DNA of 64,000 nt from Tropicimonas isoalkanivorans (GTDB lineage Bacteria > Pseudomonadota > Alphaproteobacteria > Rhodobacterales > Rhodobacteraceae), in contig NZ_FOLG01000008.1 of assembly GCF_900112335.1 (NCBI RefSeq), positions 1 through 64,000 of the forward strand. The letters are read 5' to 3'. The translations under genes were made by a program, and so were the position numbers. The notes under the pieces were generated by a model. That model searched no databases, was not told the DNA's origin, and saw only the letters and a program-made list of their open reading frames with translations. Positions 9,539-18,103 of this stretch are shown piece after piece (positions within the stretch are counted from its first letter, which is position 1; every line of letters begins with the position of its first letter).

Positions 9539-10627
9539 ATGACCTTCAAAAACGTCCTGCTCGGCACTGCCCTTGCGGCCGCGGGCGCCCTGCCCGCCTT
9601 TGCGCAAGACACCTGGACGATGACGACCACCTGGCCGTCGTCGCTGGAACTGATCGAGGGGGACAAGCACTTCGTCGATCTCGCGAACAAGCTGACCCAG
9701 GGAGAGCTTTCGATCGAGTTCTTCGAAGGCGGCGCGCTGGTTCCCGCAGGCGAAGTGTTCGGTGCGGTCGAGTCCGGCTCGATCCAGGCTGGCGCCGACT
9801 GGCCCGGCTACTGGGCGGGCCGCGATCCGGCGTTCTCGCCGCTCGCAACCACCGCCTCGTTGTTCAACGCCGTGGACTACGTGAACTGGATTCTCGAATG
9901 GGGCGGCGCCGATATCTATAACGAGATCTACGGCAAGTTCGGCATGGTCTACCTGCCCTACATGGTGACCAACAACGAATCCGGCTTCCGCACCAACGAG
10001 CCCATTCGCAACCTCGACGACCTGCAGGGCAAGCGCCTGCGCCTGTCCGGCCTTGAGCAGGGCAAGCTCCTGGAGCGGCTCGGCGGCAACCAGGTCTCTA
10101 TGGCCGGCGGCGAGATCTACCAGTCGCTGGAGCGTGGCGTGATCGACGGGGCGGAGTTCTCGACCCCGAACGTCGACTGGTCCGGCGGCTTCCAGCAGGT
10201 GACGAAGTACTGGGCGACGCCGGGCTGGCACCAGTCCGCGTCGATCTTCGGCGTGATGATCAACAAGCAGTCCTGGGACGCGCTGTCGCCCGAGACCCAG
10301 GAGAAGCTGCAGATCGCGGCGGACGCCACGTTGATGTGGTCGCTCGCCTTCACCGAGAAGCGCGCGTCGGAGGCCTACAAGCAGTTCGACGAGGCCGTCG
10401 AGATCAACCGGTACGACGACGAGACCCTCGCCAAGGTCCAGGAAATGGCCAACGAGGTGATCGTCGAGACCGCGTGCGAAAGCCCGAGCTCGGCAAAGGT
10501 CTACCTCAGCATGCTGGAGTACCTCGAGGACTACAAAGGCTGGCGCGAAGCGTCTGCTCCCTTCAACCTCGGCCGCTCGCCCAACGGGCCGGACATCGAA
10601 GCCGTCCGCGCCTGCGTTGACGGCTGA
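9539..10627 (+). CDS. TRAP transporter substrate-binding protein, TakP-like (alpha-keto acid type)
   Basis: A 362-residue periplasmic binding protein. A Sec signal peptide (basic start, hydrophobic core, cleavage after PAFA) is followed by the DctP fold. The stretch GADWPGYWAGRDPAFSPL and the later GVIDGAEFSTPNVDWSGG resemble the TakP subgroup, which binds 2-oxo acids (pyruvate, branched-chain keto acids), rather than the shorter UehA/TeaA ectoine binders. An AGGAGAGGAG ribosome site precedes the ATG. An early stop-proximal Cys pair (ACES, RACVDG) is present. A strong terminator follows 33 bp after the stop. Substrate is inferred from subgroup only. Confidence 0.92.
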   Translation: MTFKNVLLGTALAAAGALPAFAQDTWTMTTTWPSSLELIEGDKHFVDLANKLTQGELSIEFFEGGALVPAGEVFGAVESGSIQAGADWPGYWAGRDPAFSPLATTASLFNAVDYVNWILEWGGADIYNEIYGKFGMVYLPYMVTNNESGFRTNEPIRNLDDLQGKRLRLSGLEQGKLLERLGGNQVSMAGGEIYQSLERGVIDGAEFSTPNVDWSGGFQQVTKYWATPGWHQSASIFGVMINKQSWDALSPETQEKLQIAADATLMWSLAFTEKRASEAYKQFDEAVEINRYDDETLAKVQEMANEVIVETACESPSSAKVYLSMLEYLEDYKGWREASAPFNLGRSPNGPDIEAVRACVDG

Positions 10628-10660
10628 CCGGGAACGGTCTGACCGACGCATGAAAAACAG

Positions 10661-10688
10661 GGCCCCCCGCCAGTCGGGGGGCCTTTTT
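10661..10688. terminator. Strong bidirectional rho-independent terminator between the TRAP operon and a LysR gene
   Basis: A perfect 9-bp GC stem (10661-10669 with 10675-10683, loop CCAGT) is followed by TTTTT at 10684-10688. On the other strand, the AAAAA at 10654-10658 gives a U-run for the leftward transcript, so the hairpin can end both the TRAP operon and the convergent LysR gene, whose stop codon lies at 10688. Confidence 0.9.
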
Positions 10689-11596
10689 CATTCCGGCGAC
10701 GGTGTGAACCGGAAGTCCGACTGGCGCGCCTGCGTCACCTCCCGGATGAAACCTGCCACACGGCGAATGCGGGAGATCTCGCGGTCATCCTCCCCGTAGA
10801 GGAGCCAGTAGCCTCGGGTGAACGCAATTTCGTCAGCCAGCACGGGGATAAGGTTGGCGGCGCGCGCCATGTAGCAAGGCAGCACACCAAGCCCCGCCCC
10901 GCCGGTCACCGCGTCTATCTGGGCCTGCACTGTGGCGGCTCTATAGGCTGTATGGATGCCGGGATGGATCAGCTTGGTGAAGTTCAGCTCGGCGGAGTAG
11001 AGAAGCTCGTCGATGTAGCCGACGAACGGATAACGCAAAAGGTCCTCTTTGGCGTGCAAGTCACTGGAATCGTTCAGAAATTCCGCCGATCCATAGAGGC
11101 GCAGGTCATAGTCGAGGAGCTTCTGCTGAACCAGCCGGCCGGACTGCGGCCGCTCTAGGCTGACCGCGATGTCCACCTCGCGGTTCCACAACTTGTGGCT
11201 CGCCGGGACGGGCACCAGTTCGATCTCGAGCGATGGCTCCGCCTTTGCCAGATCCGGCAAAAGGCGGGAGAGCACGGTGTTCCCGAACCCGTCCGGTGCC
11301 CCGACCCGCACCCGACCGGACAGGCTCCCGGGCCGTTCCAGTCTGTCAAGGATCGCTGCGGCGGCGGCTTCCATCTCCTCGGCGAGCGGGATGAGCGCAG
11401 CCCCCGCTTCCGTCGGCACGTAGCCGTCCACGTCGAGGTCCAGAAGACGATTGTGCAGGCGCTTGTCGAGGTGCGACAGGTGCCGCGCCACGGTGGTGTG
11501 GCTCACCCCGAGCCGCTTCGCCGCGCGGCTGATCCGCCCCGAGCGCGCGGTTTCCAGAAAGTACTGAATGTCGTTCCAGTCGAACCGATCTGCCAT
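10688..11596 (-). CDS. LysR-family transcriptional regulator (GcvA-like)
   Basis: A 302-residue regulator: winged helix-turn-helix in residues 1-65 (ISRAAKRLGVSHTTVARHLSHLDKRL split across the recognition region), then a periplasmic-binding-like effector domain from about 92. Starts MADRFDW at 11596; the frame extends 22 codons further up without similarity. It lies convergent to the TRAP operon and divergent from the GMC oxidoreductase gene across a 167-bp gap, the classic layout for a LysR protein that controls its divergent neighbour. It shares its opening MADRFDW and overall fold with the second LysR protein at 13391, suggesting a duplication. Confidence 0.9.
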   Translation of the reverse strand: MADRFDWNDIQYFLETARSGRISRAAKRLGVSHTTVARHLSHLDKRLHNRLLDLDVDGYVPTEAGAALIPLAEEMEAAAAAILDRLERPGSLSGRVRVGAPDGFGNTVLSRLLPDLAKAEPSLEIELVPVPASHKLWNREVDIAVSLERPQSGRLVQQKLLDYDLRLYGSAEFLNDSSDLHAKEDLLRYPFVGYIDELLYSAELNFTKLIHPGIHTAYRAATVQAQIDAVTGGAGLGVLPCYMARAANLIPVLADEIAFTRGYWLLYGEDDREISRIRRVAGFIREVTQARQSDFRFTPSPE

Positions 11597-11763
11597 GACG
11601 TTCCTCCCGCTCCGGAGCGTATCGCCACCACTTCTGAACGAAAACAGACAAAGACTGTGCATATTCGGAAGTTCTCAGGGCTGTACCGCGTAGCCCATAA
11701 ATTCCGTCAGGGAGACACCTGGCGTGTTACGCCGGGTCTGGGAGAGGGACGGAGGAGGACAGG

Positions 11764-13383
11764 ATGCAAAATCTTGGAACGTTCGATTATGTGATTGTCG
11801 GCGCGGGCAGCGCCGGTTGCGTTCTGGCCAACCGACTGAGCGAAGACCCGGATACGCGCGTGCTCCTTCTCGAAGCGGGCAGCAGCGACATCTACCACTG
11901 GGTGCACATCCCCGTCGGCTATCTCTACTGCATCGGCAATCCGCGCACCGACTGGGGGTTCAAGACCAAGGCATGTGACGGTCTGGACGGCCGCTCGCTC
12001 GTCTACCCGCGCGGGCGGATCATCGGCGGATGCTCCTCCATCAACGGAATGCTCTACCTGCGTGGGCAGGCCGCGGACTACGACGGCTGGCGCCAGATGG
12101 GACTGTCCGGCTGGGGCTGGGAAGACGTCCTGCCCTATTTCACCAAGTCCGAGGACTACTTCGCCGGGGCCGACGAGGCGCATGGCGCCGGCGGTGAGTT
12201 GCGGGTGGAGGAACAGCGGCTGCGCTGGAAGATCCTCGATGCGTGGAAGGAAGCCGCCGTTGCCGCCGGCATTCCGGAGAGCGGGGACTTCAACCGGGGC
12301 GACAACTTCGGCGTCGGCTATTTCAAGGTGAACCAGCGCAATGGATGGCGGTGGAGCGCCGCCAAGGCCTTCCTGAGACCTGCGAAGCGCCGGCCGAACC
12401 TGACGGTGATGCCCAACTCCCAAGCAGATCGGCTGATTTTCGAGGGACGGCGTGCGGTCGGCGTCAGGTTCCGCCGGGACGGGCATCCGGCGGAGGTGCG
12501 GGCGGGGGCGGAGGTGATCCTCGCCACTGGCGCCATCGGCTCACCGCAACTTCTGCAACTCTCCGGCGTCGGGCCGGGGGCGCTTTTGCAGGAGCACGGG
12601 ATCGACGTCTTGCTCGATCATCCCGGCGTCGGTGCCAACCTGCAGGACCATTTGCAGATCCGGTGTGCCTACAAGGTCAAAAACGCGCTGACCCTCAACA
12701 CCATGGCGAACAGCTGGCACGGCAAGGCGCGGATCGGGCTGGAGTATCTGCTGAAACGGTCCGGGCCAATGTCCATGGCGCCGAGCCAGCTTGGCGCGTT
12801 TGCCTACTCCGCCCCCGAGGTCGCGACGCCGGATCTGGAGTATCACGTGCAGCCCGTCACGCTCGAAGCCTTCGGAGAGGCGCCGCACGCCTTCCCCGCC
12901 ATTACCACCAGCGTCTGCCACCTTCGCCCTGAGAGCCGCGGCCACGTCCGCATAACGTCGCCCGACGCCCGGGCGAAACCGGAGATCCAGCCCAACTACC
13001 TGTCCACGGAGGGCGACCGCCTCGTCGCGGCGCGGGCGATCCGGCTGACCCGGAGGATCATGGAGCAGGCGCCGATGGCGCAGTACGACCCGGAAGAGTT
13101 CAAGCCGGGGCCGCAATACCAGACGGACGCGGAGCTTGCCCTGGGCGCTGGACGGATCGCGTCGACGATCTTCCACCCGGTGGGCACCGCCCGCATGGGC
13201 ACCGATCCGGAGGCCGTGGTGGATGCGGAGCTGCGCGTGAGAGGGCTGGAGGGGCTGCGTATCGTGGATGCGTCCGTGATGCCGCGGATCACCTCCGGCA
13301 ATACCAACGCCCCGACCATGATGATCGGTGAGAAGGCGGCGGACATGATCCGTGCGGCAGGCCGCGCGAGCCGCGTCGCCTGA
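11764..13383 (+). CDS. GMC-family FAD oxidoreductase (choline/alcohol dehydrogenase-like)
   Basis: A 539-residue flavoprotein of the glucose-methanol-choline family. The ADP-binding motif is VIVGAGSAGCVLANRL at residues 9-24; GMC signature 1 is PRGRIIGGCSSINGMLYLRG near 84-103, and signature 2 (GAIGSPQLLQLSGVGP) is near 258. The catalytic His is in FHPVGTARMG and the conserved Asn in TSGNTNAPTMMIGEKAADMI. Alcohol oxidation with an unknown acceptor is likely. A GGACGGAGGAGGACAGG leader precedes the ATG. BetA-type choline dehydrogenase is a possibility, but no betB or BetI homologue is adjacent, so no symbol is given. Confidence 0.9.
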   Translation: MQNLGTFDYVIVGAGSAGCVLANRLSEDPDTRVLLLEAGSSDIYHWVHIPVGYLYCIGNPRTDWGFKTKACDGLDGRSLVYPRGRIIGGCSSINGMLYLRGQAADYDGWRQMGLSGWGWEDVLPYFTKSEDYFAGADEAHGAGGELRVEEQRLRWKILDAWKEAAVAAGIPESGDFNRGDNFGVGYFKVNQRNGWRWSAAKAFLRPAKRRPNLTVMPNSQADRLIFEGRRAVGVRFRRDGHPAEVRAGAEVILATGAIGSPQLLQLSGVGPGALLQEHGIDVLLDHPGVGANLQDHLQIRCAYKVKNALTLNTMANSWHGKARIGLEYLLKRSGPMSMAPSQLGAFAYSAPEVATPDLEYHVQPVTLEAFGEAPHAFPAITTSVCHLRPESRGHVRITSPDARAKPEIQPNYLSTEGDRLVAARAIRLTRRIMEQAPMAQYDPEEFKPGPQYQTDAELALGAGRIASTIFHPVGTARMGTDPEAVVDAELRVRGLEGLRIVDASVMPRITSGNTNAPTMMIGEKAADMIRAAGRASRVA

Positions 13384-13390
13384 CCTGAGC

Positions 13391-14293
13391 CTAACGCGAC
13401 AGAAATTGGGGAGCGGCGGCCCGCACCTCCTCCGTAAGAAATTCGGAGCAATAGCGGACCCGCGCCAGATCCCGCAGGTCCGCGTGGACGATCAGCCAGA
13501 ACGACCGGATGAGCCGCACGTCCTCCTCCAGCACGCGGACGAGGCGCGAGTCCTTCAGCGCCATGAACCGCGGCAGGATGCAGAGCCCCGCCCCGGCCAA
13601 AGTCATGTTCACCTGCGCCACGAGGTTCGAGCTGGTGATCCACGGCTCGTGGTCCTTTGCGATGAGCGGTACGTAGTCCAGCTCCCGCGCATAGATCAGG
13701 TCTGGGACGTACCCGACCAGCCGGTGATGACGCAGATCCGTGCGAGAGGCGGGTGTGCCGGCGTGGGCCAAGTATTCAGCGGTCGCATAGATGCCGAGCT
13801 CATAGTCCGTGAGCTTGTGGGCATAGAACCGCCCCTTCTCCGGCCGCGCGAGCCCTATGGCCAGATCGGCCTCGCGTTTGGACAGGTTGAACAGACGGGG
13901 CATGGTGACGAGTTCGAACTTAAGATCCGGCTGCTGGCGACTCATGCGGACCAGTCGCGGCGCGAGAAAGCTGCTGCCGAACCCATCCGTCGCCCCGATC
14001 CGGACGGTGCCGGCGATCTTCGAGGTTTCCCCGGAAATGTCCTTGGCGGCCTGAAGCGCGATCGCCTCCACCCGCTGCGCCGCCTTCAGGAACTGCTCAC
14101 CCTGCGGCGTCAGTTGGTATCCGGTCACGCTCCGGTCGAACAGGCGCGTTTCGAGAACCGTTTCAAGCTGCTTGATCCGCCGGCTGAGTGTGGAATGGTC
14201 AATCCCGAGAAGGTCCGCCGCCGCGGTGAGCCGTCCGCTGCGCGCAACGGCAAGAAACGACTCCATCGAGCCCCAGTCGAAGCGATCGGCCAT
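13391..14293 (-). CDS. LysR-family transcriptional regulator, paralogue of the one at 10688
   Basis: A 300-residue LysR regulator with an N-terminal helix-turn-helix (LTAAADLLGIDHSTLSRRIK, residues 21-40) and an effector-binding domain. The MADRFDW start at 14293 matches the other LysR protein in the window; the open frame continues 12 codons up. It is convergent with the GMC gene (7-bp gap) and divergent from the acyl-CoA dehydrogenase gene (153 bp), so the likely target is the valine-type operon to its right. Confidence 0.9.
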   Translation of the reverse strand: MADRFDWGSMESFLAVARSGRLTAAADLLGIDHSTLSRRIKQLETVLETRLFDRSVTGYQLTPQGEQFLKAAQRVEAIALQAAKDISGETSKIAGTVRIGATDGFGSSFLAPRLVRMSRQQPDLKFELVTMPRLFNLSKREADLAIGLARPEKGRFYAHKLTDYELGIYATAEYLAHAGTPASRTDLRHHRLVGYVPDLIYARELDYVPLIAKDHEPWITSSNLVAQVNMTLAGAGLCILPRFMALKDSRLVRVLEEDVRLIRSFWLIVHADLRDLARVRYCSEFLTEEVRAAAPQFLSR

Positions 14294-14446
14294 ATGCGGT
14301 TCCGTGCAAGCCTCGTGTGTATATCTCACGGTTTACGTGCACAGGCCAGCATGCTTTCCTGTGCGGAGTCACGCAAGGGAGGAGGCCGTGACGATGGGGC
14401 ACCGCGGTCCGCGCGATGCCCGTCGTGATGGCTTGGGGAGAACGCG

Positions 14447-15589
14447 GTGGATTTTGCACTGAGTGAAGAACAGGCGTCTATCTTCGACATGGCGCGCGCT
14501 TTTGGCGAGGAGCATATCGCACCGCATGCGCGTGAGTGGGAGGCGGCAGGCACGATTCCCAAGGATCTTTGGCCGAAGTTGGGTGAATTGGGCTTCGGGG
14601 GCCTCTATGTGTCCGAGGCGAACGGCGGGTCCGGCCTAAGCCGGCTGGACGCGACGCTGGCGTTCGAGGCGCTGTCGATGTCCTGCCCGTCCGTCGCTGC
14701 CTTCCTGTCGATCCACAATATGGGCGCGGCGATGATGGACAAGTTCGGCTCCGACGCATTGCGCGCGCGTTTCCTGCCGGGCGCTGTCCGCATGGACACG
14801 GTCCTATCCTATTGCCTGACGGAGCCCGGCGCGGGCTCCGACGCAGCGGCGCTGAAGACGCGGGCGGTGCGCGACGGGGACGTGTACCGCCTGACAGGCA
14901 CCAAGGCTTTCATTTCCGGCGGCGGGTATTCCGACGCCTACATCGTAATGGCCCGCACCGGCGAGGACGGCCCACGCGGCATCTCGGCCTTCGTGGTCGA
15001 GGCCGGGACGGAAGGCCTGTCCTTCGGCGGGCTGGAGCAGAAGATGGGCTGGAAGAGCCAGCCCACGCGACAGGTGCAACTGGATGACTGCGTCGTCCCG
15101 GCAGACAACCTGCTGGGGCACGAGGGCGACGGGTTCAAGTACGCCATGGCCGGCCTCGACGGCGGCAGGCTGAACATCTCGGCCTGTTCGCTCGGGGCGG
15201 CGCAGGCGGCGCTGACGTCCACGCTGGCCTACATGGGCGAACGCCGCGCCTTCGGCCGGGCGATCGACCAGTTCCAGGCGTTGCAGTTCCGGCTGGCCGA
15301 TATGGAGATCGAGTTGCAAGCGGCCCGCACTTTCCTGCGGCAAGCGGCATGGAAGCTGGACACCGGCGCACCGGACGCCACGACATTCTGCGCCATGGCC
15401 AAGGCCTTCGTGACTGAAGCGTCATCCAAGGCCGCAGACGGGTGCCTGCAACTGCACGGCGGGTACGGGTATCTGTCCGACTACGGGATAGAAAAAATCG
15501 TTCGGGATCTGCGGGTGCACCAGATCTTGGAAGGCACCAACGAGATCATGCGCCTGATCACGGCTCGCGCCCTGCTGGCCGCCCGATGA
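14447..15589 (+). CDS. Acyl-CoA dehydrogenase, isobutyryl-CoA dehydrogenase-like
   Basis: A 380-residue FAD enzyme that introduces the alpha-beta double bond in a short, probably branched, acyl-CoA. Signatures: YCLTEPGAGSDAAALKTRA (residues about 122-140, flavin/substrate region), and the C-terminal LQLHGGYGYLSDYGIEKIVRD, where the family's catalytic Glu sits in LEGTNEIMR. It begins with GTG at 14447, eight bases after GGGGAG; the MDFALSEEQ opening is typical. With mmsB 90 bp downstream it fits the distal valine route (isobutyryl-CoA to methacrylyl-CoA). mmsA and the enoyl-CoA hydratase steps are not adjacent. Confidence 0.9.
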   Translation: MDFALSEEQASIFDMARAFGEEHIAPHAREWEAAGTIPKDLWPKLGELGFGGLYVSEANGGSGLSRLDATLAFEALSMSCPSVAAFLSIHNMGAAMMDKFGSDALRARFLPGAVRMDTVLSYCLTEPGAGSDAAALKTRAVRDGDVYRLTGTKAFISGGGYSDAYIVMARTGEDGPRGISAFVVEAGTEGLSFGGLEQKMGWKSQPTRQVQLDDCVVPADNLLGHEGDGFKYAMAGLDGGRLNISACSLGAAQAALTSTLAYMGERRAFGRAIDQFQALQFRLADMEIELQAARTFLRQAAWKLDTGAPDATTFCAMAKAFVTEASSKAADGCLQLHGGYGYLSDYGIEKIVRDLRVHQILEGTNEIMRLITARALLAAR

Positions 15590-15679
15590 CCCCGCTGCGC
15601 AAAGGACACGCGGGAGACCGCACTGACGCCATGCTTGCGCCATCCGGCGCAAACGACCTGAAATTGGGAGGACTATAAG

Positions 15680-16549
15680 ATGAGGATCGCGTTTATAGGC
15701 TTGGGGAACATGGGTGCCCCCATGGCCCAAAACCTGAAGAAAGCGGGACACGACGTGGTCGGCTTCGACCTGGCGGCGAAGCCGGAGGGCATCGAGATGG
15801 CCGACACCGCTGCCGCCGCATGTGAGGGCGCGGACGTTGCCATAACCATGCTGCCCAACGGCGCGATCCTGCGCTCGGTGGCGGCGGAGATCATCCCCGC
15901 CCTGCCCGAGGGCGCCATCTTCATCGACTGCTCCACCGTGGACGTCGAGAGCGCGCGCGACGTCGCCGAGGACGTGACAGCCGCCGGCCTCAAGGCGCTC
16001 GACGCGCCCGTCTCAGGCGGCATCGGTGGGGCGACCGCCGGCACGCTGACTTTCATGATCGGCGGCGACGAGGACGCATTCGGCCAGGCCAAGCCGCTGT
16101 TCGACATCATGGGGCAAAAGGCCGTGCACTGCGGACCGTCGGGCAATGGACAGGCTGCGAAGATCTGCAACAACATGATCCTTGGCGTGACGATGATCGC
16201 CACCTGCGAGGCCTTCGCCCTGGCCGACAAACTCGGTCTGGACCGGCAGGCCATGTTCGACGTGGTGAGCACGTCCTCGGGCTATAGCTGGTCCCTGAAC
16301 GCCTACTGCCCTGCCCCCGGCGTGGGTCCGAAATCCCCAGCGGACAACGGATACGCACCGGGTTTCGCGGCGGAACTGATGCTGAAGGATCTGCGCCTGG
16401 CGCAACAGGCGGCCGAAAGCGCGGACGCCGATACGCCCATGGGCCAAGCCGCCGCCGCCCTCTACGAGACCTTCGTGGAGACTGAAGGCGGCAAGGGAAT
16501 GGACTTCTCGGCCATGCTGCCCCGGTTCGAGAAACGCGGACGCGGCTGA
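15680..16549 (+). CDS. mmsB: 3-hydroxyisobutyrate dehydrogenase MmsB
   Basis: A 289-residue NAD-dependent enzyme oxidising 3-hydroxyisobutyrate to methylmalonate semialdehyde in valine catabolism. N-terminal Rossmann motif FIGLGNMGAPMAQNL; substrate signature DAPVSGGIGGATAGTLTFM near 115-133; catalytic Lys in GQAAKICNNMILG. A GGGAGGAC site lies eight bases before the ATG. It is the second gene of a probable two-gene operon with the acyl-CoA dehydrogenase. The 90-bp gap before it holds a 30-codon frame (from 15586) that is not called. Confidence 0.95.
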   Translation: MRIAFIGLGNMGAPMAQNLKKAGHDVVGFDLAAKPEGIEMADTAAAACEGADVAITMLPNGAILRSVAAEIIPALPEGAIFIDCSTVDVESARDVAEDVTAAGLKALDAPVSGGIGGATAGTLTFMIGGDEDAFGQAKPLFDIMGQKAVHCGPSGNGQAAKICNNMILGVTMIATCEAFALADKLGLDRQAMFDVVSTSSGYSWSLNAYCPAPGVGPKSPADNGYAPGFAAELMLKDLRLAQQAAESADADTPMGQAAAALYETFVETEGGKGMDFSAMLPRFEKRGRG

Positions 16550-16562
16550 GCGGTCTGCCCGC

Positions 16563-16612
16563 CCTGGCCGGCAGTGAACGCCGGTCAGGCCCCCGGGGCC
16601 CATGTGTTTTTT
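16563..16612 (+). terminator. Possible terminator after mmsB
   Basis: A 10-bp stem (16563-16572 with 16580-16589, one G-T pair, 7-nt loop) lies 13 bp after the mmsB stop. A T-rich stretch, GTTTTTTC, comes about 16 nt later, too far for a textbook terminator, so termination here is plausible but weak. The convergent livF gene ends at 16671. Confidence 0.45.
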
Positions 16613-16670
16613 CGCTTCTTCAATGTCGCAATCCTCACCGCAGACGATGGTCGCTCTCTTGGAAGGGCGG

Positions 16671-17357
16671 CTACAGCCCCAGGTATCGGGTCACGATATC
16701 CCCGGTCATCGCGTCAAACGGCCCGGACCAGACGCTGCGGCCGCGTTCGAGGATGACCGCGTGATCACACGCCGCGCGTAGTTCACGAAGGGACTTGTCG
16801 ATCACCATCAGGGTCATGCCGGTCTCCGATTTCAGCGTGGCGATGACGGACCATATTTCCTGCCGCACCAACGGGCTCAGGCCCTCGGTCGCCTCGTCCA
16901 TGATGAGCAGCCTCGGATTGGTCATCAGGGCGCGGCCGATGGCGAGCATCTGCTGTTCCCCGCCGGAGAGCAGGGCCGCACGCTGGCGGCGGCGTTCGCC
17001 GAGGCGCGGGAACAGGTCGGAGACGCGGGCGAGGTCCCAATGCCCCTTCCGGGCTGCCGAGAGCAGGTTTTCCTCAACCGTCAGATCGCGAAAGCAGCGG
17101 CGGCCTTCCGGCACCAGTCCGATACCGAGGCGAGCCGCGCGGTGACTTGGTAGGTGGGAGAGATTATGCCCGTCGAACACCAGCGTGCCGGAGGCGGGAA
17201 GCATTCCGCAGATCGCCTTGACCGTCGTCGTCTTGCCCATGCCATTGCGCCCGACCAGCGCCAGCGCCTCGCCCCGGCCGATTTCCAGACTGACCCCGAA
17301 GAGCGCCTGACTGGCGCCGTAGGCCGCGCCGACGTCGGTAAGGGAAAGCAGGCTCAT
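16671..17357 (-). CDS. livF: Branched-chain amino-acid-type ABC transporter ATPase LivF
   Basis: A 228-residue cytoplasmic ATPase. Walker A GRNGMGKTT (residues 36-44), signature LLSGGEQQ and Walker B LLIMDEATEG are all intact. LivF-type features are the short length and the LVPEGRRCF Q-loop region. The start overlaps the livG stop (ATGA). Last gene of livKHMGF. The imported substrate could be a branched-chain amino acid, an amide, urea or a small carboxylate; the Liv fold does not decide. Confidence 0.92.
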   Translation of the reverse strand: MSLLSLTDVGAAYGASQALFGVSLEIGRGEALALVGRNGMGKTTTVKAICGMLPASGTLVFDGHNLSHLPSHRAARLGIGLVPEGRRCFRDLTVEENLLSAARKGHWDLARVSDLFPRLGERRRQRAALLSGGEQQMLAIGRALMTNPRLLIMDEATEGLSPLVRQEIWSVIATLKSETGMTLMVIDKSLRELRAACDHAVILERGRSVWSGPFDAMTGDIVTRYLGL

Positions 17358-18103
17358 GCGTCCTCCCCAAGGTATGCCTCGCGCACGGTCGGGTCGGCGC
17401 GGATCTCCTCCACGGTGCCGCTGGCAACGACGCGGCCATAGACGAGGACGCTGATGCGGTCGGCAAGGGCAAAGACCGCATCCATGTCGTGCTCCACCAA
17501 CAGGATGGGCGCCTCTTTCCGAAGGTTGCTCAGGATCTCTGTCATATGCCGCGATCCCTCTGCCCCGAGGCCAGCCATCGGTTCGTCCATCACGAAGATC
17601 TTCGGCTCCAGTGTGAGGGCGACCGCCACTTCCAGCAGGCGGCGTTGGCCGTGGCTCAACTCCGCCGTCCGCACGGCGGCGAGGTCCAGCAGGCCGACGC
17701 GCTCCAAGGTGGCTTCGGCGCGGGACCTCAGGTGGCCGTTTCGCAGCACGTCAGACAGGAATCGCCAGGGCGTCCCCCGCGCGCCAAGGCATCCCAACAG
17801 CGCATTCTGAAGGACGGTATGCTCCATCGCCAGGGCGGAAATCTGGAAGGTGCGCGCCAGCCCCAAGCGGGCGCGGGCGCGCGTGTCGAGCCGGGTGGCG
17901 TCACGCCCCAGAATATGAATGTCACCGGCGTCAGGTGGGAGCGCCCCGCAGATCTGCGCGATCAACGTGGACTTGCCCGCCCCGTTCGGGCCGATGATGG
18001 CGTGGATCTCGCCGGCCCGCAAATCGATCGAGATATCCTCGCTGACGGTCAACGCGCCGAACCGCTTGGTCAGGCCACGTGTCGCAAGAAGCGGCTCACT
18101 CAT
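17354..18103 (-). CDS. livG: Branched-chain amino-acid-type ABC transporter ATPase LivG
   Basis: A 249-residue ATPase partner of LivF. Walker A GPNGAGKST, the LivG-type signature LSHGQRR (which replaces LSGGQ), and Walker B IFVMDEPMAG are present, with the C-terminal LivG extension ending YLGEDA. The ATG at 18103 overlaps the livM end by 8 nt; an upstream in-frame start inside livM is disregarded. Confidence 0.92.
   Translation of the reverse strand: MSEPLLATRGLTKRFGALTVSEDISIDLRAGEIHAIIGPNGAGKSTLIAQICGALPPDAGDIHILGRDATRLDTRARARLGLARTFQISALAMEHTVLQNALLGCLGARGTPWRFLSDVLRNGHLRSRAEATLERVGLLDLAAVRTAELSHGQRRLLEVAVALTLEPKIFVMDEPMAGLGAEGSRHMTEILSNLRKEAPILLVEHDMDAVFALADRISVLVYGRVVASGTVEEIRADPTVREAYLGEDA

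Noticed and set aside
9539-10627. TRAP binding protein considered as UehA (ectoine uptake) because doeAB are near
   Set aside because: Length and motifs fit the TakP subgroup better, and the operon is separated from doeA by the symporter gene.
15586-15678. 30-codon frame overlapping the acyl-CoA dehydrogenase stop (ATGA)
   Set aside because: The overlap is suggestive, but there is no ribosome site and no recognised sequence; not enough to call.
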